A stretch of 64,000 nucleotides of DNA from Pseudomonas fontis (lineage in GTDB: Bacteria; Pseudomonadota; Gammaproteobacteria; Pseudomonadales; Pseudomonadaceae): assembly GCF_028656955.1 (NCBI RefSeq), contig NZ_JAMDGY010000009.1:53825-117824 (forward strand). The letters are read 5' to 3'. The first letter of the stretch is position 1, and each line of letters starts with the position of its first letter. A program made the translations under genes and the position numbers. The notes under the pieces were generated by a model. It made no database searches. It worked only from the letters and a program-made list of their open reading frames with translations, and had not been told where the DNA came from. Shown piece by piece: positions 36,874-44,438 of the stretch.

Positions 36874-36897
36874 CTATTTGAGTCTTGCGGGGGGGGG

Positions 36898-37140
36898 CTA
36901 CTTGTCAGTCCGAGCGCGCACGATCCTCGAGCTTTTCACTTCGTCCGCATAGCCCACCAGCTTGTCTTCGGCATCTTGGAGCGCCAGCGCGATCTTCATC
37001 AGGTCATTGGCGCCTTCTTCATCTCCAGCCGCAAGTAGGCGCTTGGCAATGACGAATAGATCCACGCCAGACCATTTGAGGAGGGCGGCCGCATCCTTCA
37101 GGTCGCGGCGTAGCTCTTGGTTCGGTTTGGTCAGAGACAT
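36898..37140 (-). CDS. Small phage hypothetical protein, 80 residues
   Basis: ATG 37140, 2 bp after the BRCT gene stop. Helical, soluble (RRDLKDAAALLKWSGVDLFV, LMKIALALQDAEDKLVGYAD). Looks like a small helical bundle. No family recognised. Confidence 0.7.
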   Translation of the reverse strand: MSLTKPNQELRRDLKDAAALLKWSGVDLFVIAKRLLAAGDEEGANDLMKIALALQDAEDKLVGYADEVKSSRIVRARTDK

Positions 37141-37142
37141 GC

Positions 37143-37643
37143 TTAAGGTAGCTCGCCTGTTTGGACTAGATGCAAAAACTGGTCAGAGTCGATGATAAAC
37201 GCACCTGCCTCTTGTGCCTTTGACACTTTTGTCGGGCCCGCGTTGTCGCCGTAGCAGAGAAACGTCAGAGACTTGCTTGGCGTCTTGATGACATTCATCC
37301 CAAATCCCTCGGCGAGCTGTTCCAGCTCGACTCTGTAAGCCGCAGAGAAACCAGTGAAGAGAATTTTGTTTTGTCCGTCAAAGGCTGTCTTTTGGGGGTT
37401 GGACAGGGCTGCGGCAGCTGCTATTTCTGACGGCCTTGGCTTTGGCGCTGGGGGTGCTGCGCCGTTCAGCAATAACTCTTCGCCCAGCGAGAACTCAACA
37501 ATCCGGTCCTTGCGGAATGTTTTGGGGAATGTATCCCCTTGCGCCCTGCCTTGAATGTAGCTGGTGTTCTCTGTCCATTGAATGAGCTCGCGCTCAGTGA
37601 TGTCGCCCTTTGCATCTCGATAGCTGAATCTAATGACAGTCAT
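37143..37643 (-). CDS. BRCT-domain phage protein
   Basis: 166 residues from ATG 37643 (GGAG 10 bases upstream; GTG 37649 possible). The C-terminal 80 residues look like a BRCT domain of the bacterial ligase type: KILFTGFSAAYRVELEQLAE, GAFIIDSDQFLHLV. The N-terminal 55 residues (TVIRFSYRDAKGDITEREL, FRKDRIVEF) form a beta-rich domain that I cannot name. BRCT domains bind DNA ends or phospho-proteins. Sits downstream of cI, so probably expressed in the lysogen. Confidence 0.75.
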   Translation of the reverse strand: MTVIRFSYRDAKGDITERELIQWTENTSYIQGRAQGDTFPKTFRKDRIVEFSLGEELLLNGAAPPAPKPRPSEIAAAAALSNPQKTAFDGQNKILFTGFSAAYRVELEQLAEGFGMNVIKTPSKSLTFLCYGDNAGPTKVSKAQEAGAFIIDSDQFLHLVQTGELP

Positions 37644-37707
37644 TTTCACCACTCCATAGTGAGGACGCTAGGCCCTAATTACTTGGCCTGCCGGACTACT
37701 GCATTAC

Positions 37708-38358
37708 TCAAAAGCGGCCAAGCACCTTGCTTGGGGCCAGGATGTTCCCGACGTAGTGGATTTTGTCGATGTCTGCCCAAGCGATCACTCGGCGCTCGCC
37801 GTATGCCGAGTTCACCGACGCAAGATTCACGCCTTCCTCGTTCTCGAAAAGCAGTTCTTTGACCATGCTCTGGCCGTCAGTGGTCGTGACCATGACGTAT
37901 TCGCCCGGCACAAGGCGGTGATTCGGTTCACAAACGGCGATCCAGCCACTACGAATCGCGGGAGCCATTGAGTCACCCTTCAGACGTAGCGCGTAGGCGT
38001 CTTCGTCCCGCGACCAGGTATCAACCCACCCCTCAGCAACATCAAGGCCAACCCAATAGCCATCGTTTCCTAGCTGGGCGGTGCCCACGATTTCGATCCT
38101 TCGAGTTGGGGAGATGATTGGCGGGCCTTGCTCGACGTTCGACTCATCGACGCCCTGCATATCGCCAGTGCCCTCGGAAAGCCAAACAGGGTCAACACCA
38201 CAAATAGTGGCGAGCTTAACGAGGTGCCCACTCGTTCGAGTTAGACCTCGCTCGATTTCAGATACCGATGCCTGTTTGATTCCTGCGCGCTCAGCCAGCT
38301 CGACCTGCGTCAGCTGTGCATGTTTTCGTGCCTGTTTTAAGCGGTCTTTGAGTTCCAT
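37708..38358 (-). CDS. CI-type repressor (HTH plus S24 autoprotease)
   Basis: 216 residues from ATG 38358. N-terminal HTH_3: LKQARKHAQLTQVELAERAG, IKQASVSEIERGLT. C-terminal LexA/CI peptidase domain: catalytic Ser in LKGDSMAPAI and Lys in QSMVKELLF; a likely cleavage region around IVGTAQLG. RecA-stimulated self-cleavage should trigger induction. The weak ribosome site suggests low translation. Divergent from cro across three operators. Confidence 0.94.
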   Translation of the reverse strand: MELKDRLKQARKHAQLTQVELAERAGIKQASVSEIERGLTRTSGHLVKLATICGVDPVWLSEGTGDMQGVDESNVEQGPPIISPTRRIEIVGTAQLGNDGYWVGLDVAEGWVDTWSRDEDAYALRLKGDSMAPAIRSGWIAVCEPNHRLVPGEYVMVTTTDGQSMVKELLFENEEGVNLASVNSAYGERRVIAWADIDKIHYVGNILAPSKVLGRF

Positions 38359-38370
38359 GCGACCGAAGAT

Positions 38371-38432
38371 AAAGGCCAGCCTTTGATCTTGCAAAAAGGT
38401 GTTCCTTTCCTCTAGCATACAGGCATCCCTTT
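38371..38432. promoter_or_regulatory. Tripartite cI/cro operator region
   Basis: Three 14-bp palindromes with consensus AxAGG-N4-CCTTT: AAAGGCCAGCCTTT (38371-38384), AAAGGTGTTCCTTT (38395-38408) and ACAGGCATCCCTTT (38419-38432). Their centres are exactly 24 bp apart. A rightward promoter with TTGCAA (38389-38394) and TAGCAT (38413-38418) overlaps operators 2 and 3. Confidence 0.88.
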
Positions 38433-38448
38433 ATTTAGGCAGAGCTCC

Positions 38449-38661
38449 ATGAAGAGCCCCATCGAAAAATTGATTGAACATTTTGGCTCCCAGCAAGCAA
38501 CTGCGGCGGCCCTTGGAGTCAAGCAGGGCACTGTTAGCGGCTGGGTTCGCGGCGTCCACGGCATGAGCGCAGAAGTCGCGCTTCAGGCAGAGATCGTAAC
38601 TAAGGGGGCGGTAAGGGCGCTTGAACTACGACCATCCATTCCAAGAGGCGCCGCGCAATAG
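38449..38661 (+). CDS. Cro-type repressor
   Basis: 70 residues; ATG 38449 is the first start after the operators. A compact HTH: IEKLIEHFGSQQATAAALGV, KQGTVSGWVRGVHGMSAEVA, of the YdaS/Cro type. It should compete with CI at the three operators and commit to lytic growth. Confidence 0.88.
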   Translation: MKSPIEKLIEHFGSQQATAAALGVKQGTVSGWVRGVHGMSAEVALQAEIVTKGAVRALELRPSIPRGAAQ

Positions 38662-38756
38662 CCGCGATGACGTGAATTATCCATCCACTGGCACACCGCC
38701 AGTAGTCGCTCCACGGATCTGTTGATCCATCCAGTACCCAAATCGCAGGCACAAAA

Positions 38757-38782
38757 AAGCCGGTGGCTAGACCGGCTTCTTC
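38757..38782 (+). terminator. Early terminator after cro (tR1-like)
   Basis: 8-bp stem AAGCCGGT/ACCGGCTT, loop GGCTAG, followed by CTTCTTC rather than a pure T-run. A leaky terminator in the position of lambda tR1. Confidence 0.65.
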
Positions 38783-38805
38783 ACAACTCAAAACGAGGTG
38801 CGATT

Positions 38806-39549
38806 ATGCACACCGCATTCGATACAGGCAACACCCACCCTCCCGCGTCAGGTTTCGCAGTAGCGCCAAATCTGTCGCGTCAGGTCATGTCGTCCCGAGA
38901 GATCGCTGAGCTCACCGGCAAGGCCCACGACAATGTGCTGCGGGATGCCCGCACCTTGGTCAAGCAGGGTGTCCTCAAATCTGAGGAGACCCCATACACC
39001 CACCCGCAGAACGGTCAGGCCTACCCGGAGTTCTTGCTCAGTCAGCGCGACACCCTGGTGCTGGTCTCCGGCTACAACGCTCAGCTGCGCGCCAAGATCA
39101 TCGATCGCTGGCAGGAGCTGGAGGGCAGGGTGGTTGGCCAGTTCCAAATCCCGACCACCTTCGCTGAGGCACTTCGCGTTGCTGCTGACCAGGCCGAGCA
39201 GAATTTGCAATTGCAAAAAGTGGTCGAGCAGCAGGCGCCGAAGGTCGCGGCCATCAAGCGCCTGGCTGCTGCTGGTGGCGCGATCTGTATCACCGACGCC
39301 GCCAAGCACCTGCAGTTGTCGCCATCCAAGCTGTTCGACTGGCTGGAGCAGCATCGCTGGATCTTCCGTCGCAAGGGTTCTCGCCGCTGGATCGCTTACC
39401 AGCCGCGCATCACAGCCGGCCTGATGAAGCACAAGGTGACCGGGCTGAAGCCTGATGCCGAAACCGGCGCAGAGCGCGCCGCCTTTGATGTGCTTGTGAC
39501 GCCGAAGGGCATTGCCCGCCTGGCTGAGCTTCTGCTGGAGGGCGTGTAA
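38806..39549 (+). CDS. Rha/antirepressor-type phage regulator with KilAC domain
   Basis: 247 residues from ATG 38806 (GAGG upstream). N-terminal Rha-like domain (VMSSREIAELTGKAHDNVLR, PEFLLSQRDTLVLVSGYN) and C-terminal KilAC/Ant DNA-binding domain (ICITDAAKHLQLSPSKLFDW, WIFRRKGSRRWIAY). Phages use such proteins to antagonise repressors or alter host physiology. TAATG overlap with the replication gene. Confidence 0.88.
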   Translation: MHTAFDTGNTHPPASGFAVAPNLSRQVMSSREIAELTGKAHDNVLRDARTLVKQGVLKSEETPYTHPQNGQAYPEFLLSQRDTLVLVSGYNAQLRAKIIDRWQELEGRVVGQFQIPTTFAEALRVAADQAEQNLQLQKVVEQQAPKVAAIKRLAAAGGAICITDAAKHLQLSPSKLFDWLEQHRWIFRRKGSRRWIAYQPRITAGLMKHKVTGLKPDAETGAERAAFDVLVTPKGIARLAELLLEGV

Positions 39550-40301
39550 TGGCTGGCGATTGGATCAAGTTTGAGCTGACCACCCTGGACAAGCCCGAGG
39601 TCTGCCAGATTGCAGACTTGGCCGACATCGATCTCGACGCGGTGATTGGCAAGCTGATGCGCGTATGGGGCTGGTTCGATCAGCAAACCGAAAAAGGTAA
39701 CGCTCCAAGCGTTAGTAAAAAGTTACTGGATCGCTTAGTCGGCGTTATCGGCTTCTGCGAACACATGAAGTCGGTCGGCTGGATGGTTGAAGCCGAGGGC
39801 GTTATCACCCTGCCTCACTTCGAGCGTCACAACGGCAAGACCGCCAAAAACAGGCTTCTTACGGCAAAACGTGTGGCAAGCCACAAGGCCGCTAACGCAA
39901 AAGGTAACGCTGCCATCGTTAGCGATGCGTTACCTAAAGAAGATGTAGAGAAGAATAAAGACCCTCTCTCTGCGCACGAGCCTGTCGACCCTCGCATGCC
40001 CAGCGAAATGACCCTTACCTGGGTGCCGGATGCCAAGCTGCTGAAGACCTATTCCGTGCACAGCGGTGTCGCGCTGGCCCTGTTCACCGAGGAAGTGCGC
40101 CGCGCTTTCACTGCCCACTACGAGGCTCGTGGGCAAGTGAACACCCAGGCCGAGTGGGTGCAGATGCTGGTCAAGTGGGTGATCACCGATAAGGCCCGGG
40201 CTGCCGCTGCCTCCAATGTCACGCAGTTCAGGCCCAAGAGCGCCCTCGTCGACGACTTCGATGCCGATGATGATCAGTGGGTGCCGGAGGTGAAATTGTG
40301 A
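39549..40301 (+). CDS. Replication initiation protein (O-type, DnaT-like)
   Basis: 250 residues. N-terminal winged-helix region (WIKFELTTLDKPEVCQIADL, LMRVWGWFDQQTEKG), a linker encoded by repeat-rich DNA (see origin) and a C-terminal DnaT-like ssDNA-binding domain (MTLTWVPDAKLLKTYS, WVQMLVKWVITDKAR). It should bind the origin inside its own gene and recruit the P protein. GTGA overlap with the next gene. Confidence 0.85.
   Translation: MAGDWIKFELTTLDKPEVCQIADLADIDLDAVIGKLMRVWGWFDQQTEKGNAPSVSKKLLDRLVGVIGFCEHMKSVGWMVEAEGVITLPHFERHNGKTAKNRLLTAKRVASHKAANAKGNAAIVSDALPKEDVEKNKDPLSAHEPVDPRMPSEMTLTWVPDAKLLKTYSVHSGVALALFTEEVRRAFTAHYEARGQVNTQAEWVQMLVKWVITDKARAAAASNVTQFRPKSALVDDFDADDDQWVPEVKL
39696..39960 (+). 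other. Candidate phage replication origin inside the O-type gene
   Basis: Repeats of the core TAACGC in both orientations: TAACGCT-cca-AGCGTTA (39698-39714), GCTAACGC (39891-39898), GGTAACGC (39903-39910), CGTTAGCG (39917-39924) and GCGTTACC (39927-39934). A purine- and A-rich stretch follows (39935-39960). Iterons in O followed by an AT-rich block is the lambda ori plan. Confidence 0.65.
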
Positions 40302-40984
40302 AGAGCGTATCCGTGATTGCTCAGGGACTGTGGTCCGATACCAGGTCTGGCGAATTTATCCCGGCTGCCACCCGAGAGCAGCAGCCTCGCGACAGTGAAG
40401 ACCGCAGCACGTTGGTCGTGGCGATCAATGATCTGTTCAAGGAGCTTCGCTCGATTCGGTCTGCATGGCGTCAGGCCTGGCCGGACAAGGAGACCTACCG
40501 GGCGGCGAAGCGGCAGTGGTACCAGGCGTTTCTCGAAGAGGGTATTTGCAGTCAGGGCCAAGTGGCGTTCGGCATGGCGCAGGCCCGCAAGCAGCCCGGC
40601 GACTTCATCCCCAGCCCAGGCCAGTTTATCGAGTGGTGCAAGCCGTCACCTGAAATGCTCGGACTTCCTCCTCTGGCCAAGGCTTACCGCGAGGCCTGCC
40701 GGAATGCTCACCCGGGCATGGCGGGGCAAGGCAATTGGTCGCATGACGCCGTCTGGCATGCCGCCAAGGAGTGCGGCTTTGAGAGTCTGAACCGCCTGGC
40801 CGCCGATCTGAGCTTGAAGCTGTTCGAGCGGAACTATGCCATTGCGATCCGCCGCATTCTTACCGGCCAGCCCCTGCAGGCTATGCCTTTGGCGCTCACG
40901 CAGCAGGTTCCATTGCGCTCCACTCCTGAAGTTGCACGCGAAGCCTTGGCCGCGCTGCGAGCATCGCGAGGCGCCCGGCCATGA
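40298..40984 (+). CDS. Replication protein P (helicase loader)
   Basis: 228 residues from GTG 40298. Resembles lambda P: VVAINDLFKELRSIRSAWRQ, RQWYQAFLEEGICSQGQVAF, and the hallmark DFIPSPGQFIEWC near residue 105. P proteins capture host DnaB and deliver it to O at the origin. ATGA overlap with the next gene. Confidence 0.88.
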   Translation: MKSVSVIAQGLWSDTRSGEFIPAATREQQPRDSEDRSTLVVAINDLFKELRSIRSAWRQAWPDKETYRAAKRQWYQAFLEEGICSQGQVAFGMAQARKQPGDFIPSPGQFIEWCKPSPEMLGLPPLAKAYREACRNAHPGMAGQGNWSHDAVWHAAKECGFESLNRLAADLSLKLFERNYAIAIRRILTGQPLQAMPLALTQQVPLRSTPEVAREALAALRASRGARP

Positions 40985-41184
40985 CCGACCCGAAAATGAT
41001 TAAGCCTGAGCTCACCGAGTACCACTGGGCGCTGTATGCCTGCGGCCACCTGCTTGACCTCACCTCCGAAGCACATCCACCCGTAGGCCTGTATCGCGAC
41101 GAGGAGTCGGCGAATCTGCATGGCCTGCGGATGTGGCCCACCACCTTCACCGTTGTTGACCTCCACAAGGACGACCGCTCATGA
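40981..41184 (+). CDS. Small phage hypothetical protein, 67 residues
   Basis: Coupled by ATGA on both sides, which supports it as real. Hydrophilic (YHWALYACGHLLDLTSEAHP, PTTFTVVDLHKDDRS). No family recognised. Confidence 0.7.
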   Translation: MTDPKMIKPELTEYHWALYACGHLLDLTSEAHPPVGLYRDEESANLHGLRMWPTTFTVVDLHKDDRS

Positions 41185-41477
41185 AGCAATCCAAGTTGAC
41201 CAAAGCCGCGCGCGGCCGGGAATGCCAGGTGCGCATTCCAGGTGTTTGCAACGGCGACCCTGAAACCACCGTGCTGGCTCATTACCGCATGGCCGGCACC
41301 TGTGGCGTCGGCATGAAACCCAACGACCTGCAGGGCGCCCATGCCTGCAGCGCCTGCCACGACGCCTGCGACGGTCGCAGCAACATCGTTGATCGCGAGA
41401 CCGCGCGCCAGTGCCACGCCGAGGGTGTCATGCGCACCCAGGCCCTGCTGATCCGCGAGGGGGTGATTGCCGCATGA
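41181..41477 (+). CDS. DUF1364/YbcO-like nuclease
   Basis: 98 residues, matching the YbcO-like HNH-type family found in nin-like regions: RGRECQVRIPGVCNGDPETT, VLAHYRMAGTCGVGMKPNDL and the zinc/His cluster AHACSACHDACDG. Probably a structure-specific or HNH nuclease acting in phage recombination. Coupled at both ends (ATGA). Confidence 0.85.
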   Translation: MKQSKLTKAARGRECQVRIPGVCNGDPETTVLAHYRMAGTCGVGMKPNDLQGAHACSACHDACDGRSNIVDRETARQCHAEGVMRTQALLIREGVIAA

Positions 41478-41641
41478 GCATTGAAAACGGCATCTGGCTG
41501 ATCGTGCTCGGTCTCCTGTTGATCGGCGCGGTGGTAGCTCATGCGCTCGAGCAGCGCCGACGCCGCCACTACGAAGAGTTCCGCCGGCAGCATCGAGATC
41601 GAAAGGCTGAAGTTGAGCGGCAGGCGAGGAAGGCGTTATGA
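41474..41641 (+). CDS. 55-residue single-helix membrane protein
   Basis: ATG 41474. N-terminal membrane helix (GIWLIVLGLLLIGAVVAHAL) and a strongly basic cytoplasmic tail (EQRRRRHYEEFRRQHRDRK). ATGA overlaps on both sides. Function unknown. Confidence 0.72.
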   Translation: MSIENGIWLIVLGLLLIGAVVAHALEQRRRRHYEEFRRQHRDRKAEVERQARKAL

Positions 41642-42069
41642 AGACCGTCAAGCCTGCTCTGTTCGGCACGAAGAAGCCCCGGGCCAAACCTGTTGATCGT
41701 GAAGGCCTGGAGCAGGCCTCGCTGATGCGCGAAGTAGCGTTGCGCTACCCGGCCGCCGCCAAGCTGATCTACCACGTCCCCAATGGCGGGCACCGGGTGA
41801 AAGCGGTTGCTGCCAAGCTCAAGGCCCAGGGCGTGAAGGCCGGCGTTCCTGATCTGGTGCTGCCGATGGCGCGTGGCGGGCACTTCGGCCTGTACATCGA
41901 GTTCAAGGCCAAGCCGCCATTCGATGCCGCCGTGTCCCCGAGCCAGGACGCCTACATCCAGGCGCTGCTCGATCAAGGCTACCTGGCCATCGTCTGCCGG
42001 GGCTCCATTGATGCGATGGAAGCGATCCGCGCCTACCTGCTGCAGCCGCAGACAAGGGCGGCGGCATGA
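41638..42069 (+). CDS. VRR-NUC domain nuclease
   Basis: 143 residues. PD-(D/E)xK fold of VRR-NUC type: Glu in LEQASLMREVALRYP, YHVPNGGHR, catalytic Asp in AGVPDLVLPM and Glu-x-Lys in LYIEFKAKP, with SPSQDAYIQALLDQGYLAI at the end. Stand-alone VRR-NUC proteins of phages cut Holliday junctions or flaps. It is translationally coupled to the second tyrosine recombinase, suggesting joint action. Confidence 0.88.
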   Translation: MKTVKPALFGTKKPRAKPVDREGLEQASLMREVALRYPAAAKLIYHVPNGGHRVKAVAAKLKAQGVKAGVPDLVLPMARGGHFGLYIEFKAKPPFDAAVSPSQDAYIQALLDQGYLAIVCRGSIDAMEAIRAYLLQPQTRAAA

Positions 42070-43364
42070 GCAAGACCCGCGCTGTGAAGCTCACCGACGC
42101 CGAGATTCGCCGGCAGGCCGCTGACCCTGCCGTGCACGACCTGCGCGACCCGCGTCACCCCGGCCTGTACCTGCGTTTCGGCCAGGACCGTCAGCGCGGG
42201 TCGTGGTACCTGGTCAAGGGCAAGGCCTGGAACCAGATCGCCCGTTATCCCGAGCTGGGTGCCGCTGCGGTGCTGGCCGAACTGCCTGCGCTGCGGCAGC
42301 GCCTGCTCCGTGATCCGGACGCCGCCGTTGCCTTGGGCGGCCTCTCCTCCGTGGGCCAGTTGCTCGACTGGTACAGCGACCGTATGAGCCGCGACCGCTC
42401 GCTATCGGCCAAGCGCAAGACCGGCGCCAAGTCGGCCATTGCGTGCCACCTGAAGCCCCGGCTGGCCGATGTGCCGATTCGGGCCGTGTCGGCACCTGAG
42501 TTGGACAAGCTGCTGATGTGGCCCGCGCAGGAAGTGCTCTCTCTGTCCTACGTGCGCCAACTGTTCGGCCTGCTGGTGGTCGCGTTTCGCCAGGCCCATA
42601 AGCTGGGGCTGATCGATACCAACCCCATGGCCGCGCTGAAGTTCGTCGACTTCACCAAGGCCCGGATCATGCCCAAGCCGGCCCGACTGCGCGGCGTGCA
42701 TCTGGTCGAGCTGGTACCCATGCTGGCCGGCCTGTTCGCCACCGAGCCCGGCGAGGCCATGCTTGCACTGATGATGCTGTGCCACGGCACCCGGGTGGGC
42801 GAGACCCGACTAGCGCGCTGGCCCGACATCTCGATGGCCGACAGCGAGTGGTTCATTCCGGCCGAGCACACCAAGACCCGCACTGAGCACCGGCTGCCGC
42901 TGACGAACCAGGCCAAGGCCATGCTGAGCCGGTACCGCGCTGCCCAGACCGCCCAGGGCTACGAGGGCATCTACCTGTTCCCGTCGCGGCGTGGCCGAGC
43001 ACTGAGCGAGGGCCAAGCCAGCGCCGTGTTCACCCGTCTGGGCCAGAGTGAGTGGACCAGCCATGACCTGCGCAAGGTCGCCCGCACGGCCTGGACTGAC
43101 CTGGGCATCGACGGCCACATCGGCGAGATGCTGCTGAATCACTCGCTGGGCAAGATCGCCTCGACCTACATCAACACCCAGGCCCGGGAGCAGCGTCTGG
43201 CCGCACTGGAGAAGTGGCACGCCTGGTTAGATGAACGCGGTTTCAACGCGGTTCACAACCTGACAGGCGCCCAATATGAAGATTCGCAAAACCCTGTGCA
43301 GCCCTTTAACGACGTGGCCTGCAAGGCAATTCCGAAAATTGTTAATAGCGAGGATTCGAAATGA
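42066..43364 (+). CDS. Second tyrosine recombinase, in the nin-like region
   Basis: 432 residues. N-terminal domain (1-100: HDLRDPRHPGLYLRFGQDRQ), SAM-like core domain (100-200) and catalytic domain with Arg in CHGTRVGETRLARW, His-x-x-Arg in SHDLRKVARTAW, His in LLNHSLG and Tyr in ASTYINTQ. All active residues are present, so it should be a working recombinase, yet it is far from attL and in the replication operon. Role may be dimer resolution, replication or DNA inversion. ATGA overlaps both neighbours. Confidence 0.9.
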   Translation: MSKTRAVKLTDAEIRRQAADPAVHDLRDPRHPGLYLRFGQDRQRGSWYLVKGKAWNQIARYPELGAAAVLAELPALRQRLLRDPDAAVALGGLSSVGQLLDWYSDRMSRDRSLSAKRKTGAKSAIACHLKPRLADVPIRAVSAPELDKLLMWPAQEVLSLSYVRQLFGLLVVAFRQAHKLGLIDTNPMAALKFVDFTKARIMPKPARLRGVHLVELVPMLAGLFATEPGEAMLALMMLCHGTRVGETRLARWPDISMADSEWFIPAEHTKTRTEHRLPLTNQAKAMLSRYRAAQTAQGYEGIYLFPSRRGRALSEGQASAVFTRLGQSEWTSHDLRKVARTAWTDLGIDGHIGEMLLNHSLGKIASTYINTQAREQRLAALEKWHAWLDERGFNAVHNLTGAQYEDSQNPVQPFNDVACKAIPKIVNSEDSK

Positions 43365-43642
43365 AGAACAGCGACAAGATGCGCGTCCAGTTTGAGGCGG
43401 CATATGAGGCCAAAAGCTTTGAGCGGAACGGCCGTTTCGACAGGGCTGTGCTCACCCGAGGCGGTGACGACGAGTACGTCATTCCGCAGGTTCAATCTGC
43501 GTGGTGGGGCTGGCAGACCTCACTCGAATGTCTGCGCGTCACCAACCCATTCCCCGTCCAGATGGGTGACCCGGATGCGGCTTGGGCGCGAGAGGTGGCC
43601 GAGAAGTCGCTGCGGGCCCAGGGCCTGAAGGTGGTCGGCTGA
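43361..43642 (+). CDS. Phage hypothetical protein, 93 residues
   Basis: ATGA and TGATG overlaps with its neighbours. Soluble, Trp-rich centre (QSAWWGWQTSLECLRV). Similar small proteins sit in early regions of other Pseudomonas phages, but I cannot name a family. Confidence 0.7.
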   Translation: MKNSDKMRVQFEAAYEAKSFERNGRFDRAVLTRGGDDEYVIPQVQSAWWGWQTSLECLRVTNPFPVQMGDPDAAWAREVAEKSLRAQGLKVVG

Positions 43643-43956
43643 TGAAGAAGCACGGCCCAGCACTCAAGAAGGAAAGGATCGTCCTGACGCAGTGCAACGA
43701 CTGCCGGGGCAGGGCGGTAATCAAGGGCGTGTTCTATGAGCTGCCCTGTGGCCTGTGCAATGCGTCGGGGTGGGTCACTGCGGTGACGGGCCGACCGCTG
43801 CCGCTGGAAGAACTTGTAACGCAGCTGGGCCTGCGAGTGCGCGAACTGGAGCAGCAGGTTGATCGCCAGCGCCCACCACGCACCGAAGGCCCAGCTGCGC
43901 AGTACCAATCGAACAACCGCCGCGGCGCCGGCGGAACCAACTACACCGGGGATTGA
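43642..43956 (+). CDS. Zinc-knuckle phage protein
   Basis: 104 residues. A DnaJ-like CxxC...CxxC zinc knuckle (LTQCNDCRGRAVIKGVFYE, LPCGLCNASGW) followed by a coiled-coil (RVRELEQQVDRQR) and a disordered tail. Perhaps a protein or nucleic-acid adaptor. TGATG overlap with the gene before. Confidence 0.72.
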   Translation: MKKHGPALKKERIVLTQCNDCRGRAVIKGVFYELPCGLCNASGWVTAVTGRPLPLEELVTQLGLRVRELEQQVDRQRPPRTEGPAAQYQSNNRRGAGGTNYTGD

Positions 43957-43966
43957 GGGGAACGAC

Positions 43967-44308
43967 ATGAGCCATTTGGAACGAAGTGCCGAGGAGATGC
44001 TGGAGCATTGGGGCAGGTGGGTTGTGCTGGGATCGGGCGTGTCGTGCTGCGCATCGAGGGAGAACACTGTTCTGGACCCAATCATCACAGACGACGAGGC
44101 GCTGTTTGTTGATCGCCTGGTTGGTCGTTTGTTGAAGCGCTATGCCGAGTGCGGCGCAGTGATCATGAAGTACTACACCTCCCGCGATACATCGCTGAGG
44201 GATGTGGGCAAGAAGCTGGGGTTTGGTGAAGAGAAAACCCGCCAACTCTGGAAGGCTGGCGTTGCCTGGGTTGATGGAGCGCTTGATGTTCGTAGAGAGG
44301 CCGCTTGA
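43967..44308 (+). CDS. Q-type late antiterminator
   Basis: 113 residues; ATG 43967 after GAGGGGAACG. Fits the Phage_antitermQ family: N-terminal MLEHWGRWV, helical middle (LVGRLLKRYAECGAVIMKYY) and a C-terminal HTH resembling sigma region 4 (SLRDVGKKLGFGEEKTRQLW). It should load on RNA polymerase at the late promoter just downstream and allow readthrough of the terminator at 44394. Confidence 0.8.
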   Translation: MSHLERSAEEMLEHWGRWVVLGSGVSCCASRENTVLDPIITDDEALFVDRLVGRLLKRYAECGAVIMKYYTSRDTSLRDVGKKLGFGEEKTRQLWKAGVAWVDGALDVRREAA

Positions 44309-44393
44309 CAGCCCCGGTCCCGTTCCGTATCTTTCGTGTTACTTTGCGGTAGGTGCGCGAGAGCAAGTCCACCATCACCGACAACCACCTTAG

Positions 44394-44418
44394 AGCCCTG
44401 GCATACGCCGGGGCTTTT
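44394..44418 (+). terminator. Late-operon leader terminator (tR'-like)
   Basis: 9-bp stem AGCCCTGGC/GCCGGGGCT (one G-T pair), loop ATAC and four T. It lies between Q and the holin gene, the place of lambda tR', where Q acts. Confidence 0.8.
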
Positions 44419-44438
44419 GCGTTTCTGGAGCAGTGCTT

